Below are positions 13,012 to 14,203 of a DNA stretch of 14,203 nucleotides, one piece after another (the stretch's first letter is position 1; every line of letters starts with the position of its first letter). The notes beneath the pieces are model-generated. The model made no database searches. It was given only the letters and a program-made list of their open reading frames with translations, and was not told where the DNA came from. Location of the stretch: positions 1-14,203 of the forward strand of contig CALBTC010000236.1 of the NCBI GenBank assembly GCA_937967805.1. Direction: 5' to 3'. The position numbers and the translations under genes were made by a program. Source of the stretch: an uncultured Anaerolineaceae bacterium (GTDB lineage Bacteria; Chloroflexota; Anaerolineae; Promineifilales; Promineifilaceae).

Positions 13012-13193
13012 ACAACCAGTGTAAGACCAGGTGACCAGATTTCAAAATACGGAACGTAAACAGCCGTAATCGACTGGCCTACGCAATAGTCCCCAATCGC
13101 CTACGTCTACCAACCAGCCACGACAAAAGATTGGCAGATAGCTAACGCATCGACATTGGTGAGGATACAGTCCCCCAAGCTGGAGAAATGCCC

Positions 13194-13634
13194 ATGCCAA
13201 CCGTTATCCAATTCAATCACCCATCTGAGCTGCTGCCAGATTTGAGACCGGGCCAGATAGTACGAGTTACCACCGCCGAGCTAACTGAAGCAGAAGGCGC
13301 CCAGGGCCAGATCGGGTGGCGCATCATCGGTACCACCATCACGGCCGTCACCCCCACAGATGATATTCTGGCCTGCAACCTCATCACCGGCCGGATAGAA
13401 CTGCTCATGGGCACGCCAGCTGACAAAGCTGCCTATCGGCAAGCCAAACAAGAGGCAGAAGCCTACAGACAAACGGCCGTGGACTTCTTCCAGGCCCGTG
13501 GCTTCGATGTCCACGCCGGCCTGATCGACCTGGGAACGGTACCCAGGCTGGCCGGGTCGTGGCTGTTAGAAACAGAACAACCCGCGGTCGCTGCAAACGG
13601 CCGTACATACCCCATTAAGGAGATCATCCTATGA
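13194..13634 (+). CDS. Hypothetical protein coupled to the ParB-like gene
   Basis: 146 aa from ATG 13194 (GGAG at 13182-13185, 8 nt spacing); the in-frame ATG at 13188 is too close to that site. It begins MPTVIQFNHPSELLPDLRPG, and its first half is beta-rich (QIVRVTTAELTEAEGAQGQI, WRIIGTTITAVTPTDDILAC). A helix follows (ADKAAYRQAKQEAEAYRQTA), then FFQARGFDVHAGLIDLGTVP. No signal, membrane segment or known motif. The stop overlaps the next start (ATGA at 13631-13634), so it is probably translated together with the ParB-like protein and may assist it. Three ACGGCCGT palindromes fall inside this gene. Confidence 0.75.
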   Translation: MPTVIQFNHPSELLPDLRPGQIVRVTTAELTEAEGAQGQIGWRIIGTTITAVTPTDDILACNLITGRIELLMGTPADKAAYRQAKQEAEAYRQTAVDFFQARGFDVHAGLIDLGTVPRLAGSWLLETEQPAVAANGRTYPIKEIIL

Positions 13635-14203
13635 CAACAACCAAAACCGTCAAGCTCAATCAACTGACGCGCCATATGGGCCAGATGCGTACCACCATCA
13701 ACCTGCAAAAGCTGGCCGAACTGACCGTCAGCGTCTACTATAACGACATCTTCGACTGGAACCGCATCCTGGTCAGCCAGGGTGGGGGGAAGAATGGCTC
13801 GACCCATTACCCCATTCTGTCGGGCAACCGGCGCTACCTGGCCAAAGTCTTTGCCACGGCATTGCCCGACTGGCTACCGGACAACGTCCCAGATTGGCAA
13901 GAAGACCAGCCGGTGACGGCCGAGATGGCCCTGGCCTTCATCGGCAGCCACATCCCGGAACACGACAACGATATCGCCACCGAAACAGATGCAATGCAGG
14001 CAGCCGGGCAGCTGGCTGCCCAATACAACAACACCGAACTAAAAGTCGCCGTTCACAAGAAAATAGATGAAGGCGACCAGCTGCTGACGCTGCAGGCCAG
14101 CAACTACAACAATGATGCGCCCGACCTGCTGGGGGAAGCCATTAGCTTCCAGATGGCGGTCGTCGAAGGCAAGAGGCCGCAGCAAATCGCCAACGCCATT
14201 GGC
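13631..14203 (+). CDS. ParB-like protein, N-terminal part (runs off the window)
   Basis: Open to the window end, 191 codons from ATG 13631, with AAGGAG at 13617-13622 (8 nt spacing). It starts MTTTKTVKLNQLTRHMGQMR. The pattern V-K-L-N-Q-L...Q-M-R...L-A-E-L-T-V-S-V is ParB-like (V-x-x-L...Q-x-R...L-x-x-L-x-x-S-I). SGNRRYLAKVFATAL replaces the ParB box II G-E-R-R-x-x-A. Near the end, LLGEAISFQMAVVEGKRPQQ-IANAIG matches the ParB helix-turn-helix start (E-A-x-x-x...T-x-x-x-I-A-x-x-x-G). ParB proteins are CTPases that load at parS sites and partition replicons; plasmid, phage and regulatory relatives exist. A longer than usual segment separates the two halves. No ParA is visible in this window. 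Confidence 0.75.
   Translation, partial: MTTTKTVKLNQLTRHMGQMRTTINLQKLAELTVSVYYNDIFDWNRILVSQGGGKNGSTHYPILSGNRRYLAKVFATALPDWLPDNVPDWQEDQPVTAEMALAFIGSHIPEHDNDIATETDAMQAAGQLAAQYNNTELKVAVHKKIDEGDQLLTLQASNYNNDAPDLLGEAISFQMAVVEGKRPQQIANAIG

Larger units (their letters stand above)
1051..13604. repeat. Dispersed octamer palindrome ACGGCCGT (14 copies)
   Basis: Exact copies found by eye start at 1051, 1966, 2043, 3012, 3637, 5138, 6769, 8984, 11103, 11481, 11631, 13341, 13473 and 13597. They lie in genes of both strands and in intergenic DNA. Many one-mismatch forms also occur (for example 2594, 2905, 3398, 6094, 9191, 12891). It behaves like a highly iterated palindrome rather than a mobile repeat, since flanks are not conserved. 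Confidence 0.8.

Noticed and set aside
13012..13193. Partition site (parS) or origin near the ParB-like gene
   Set aside because: No canonical parS palindrome or iteron array was seen in this gap; only weak repeated words such as CCTACG.

Overview
The window looks like an accessory region of a bacterial genome or large plasmid, with moderate GC (roughly mid-50s percent by eye). The lipoprotein style (LLAAC lipobox followed by a Ser/Thr/Pro-rich linker, TolB-like propeller repeats, Pro/Thr linkers) and the interspersed repeats suggest Chloroflexota. This is an inference from style, not proof.

Left part (1-3990, all +): the C-terminal end of an RNase HI-like protein, then an 888-residue protein, then a single-stranded DNA-binding protein (SSB). 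The large protein carries, in the right order, the landmark motifs of the double-psi beta-barrel single-subunit RNA polymerases (eukaryotic RdRP/QDE-1 and phage YonO class): WDGCGLMNR, RFPVPGGR, xDGDD and VKTGGD. RNase H, an unusual RNA polymerase and SSB together suggest a nucleic-acid module, perhaps RNA priming or hybrid processing for an extrachromosomal or mobile element. Both the polymerase gene and ssb have hairpin-rich leaders.

Middle (3991-6042): about 2 kb with almost no convincing gene but a very high density of perfect or near-perfect stem-loops, some back to back and several sharing a UAAC loop. One small minus-strand gene (5116-5358) is plausible here.

Accessory genes (6043-8288, +): an orphan macrodomain protein (ADP-ribose binding or hydrolysis), a degenerate small ORF, then four small genes of unknown function. 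One of these encodes only 43 aa, and two pairs overlap.

Minus-strand block (8342-11912): an NTF2-like secreted-protein-like ORF lacking a proper start, an 811-aa membrane-anchored protein with a C-terminal TolB/WD40-like propeller, and a short lipoprotein that looks truncated. The first two share one reading frame separated only by a TAG.

Right end (12284-14203): a small two-helix membrane protein (+), a convergent zincin-like membrane metallopeptidase (-), an unknown gene, and the start of a ParB-like protein running off the window (+, translationally coupled). ParB, SSB, RNase H and a private polymerase all fit a replicon or integrated element.

Across the window the 8-bp palindrome ACGGCCGT occurs 14 times by hand count, far more than chance. 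It behaves like a highly iterated palindrome. No rRNA, tRNA, CRISPR array or intact transposase was seen.
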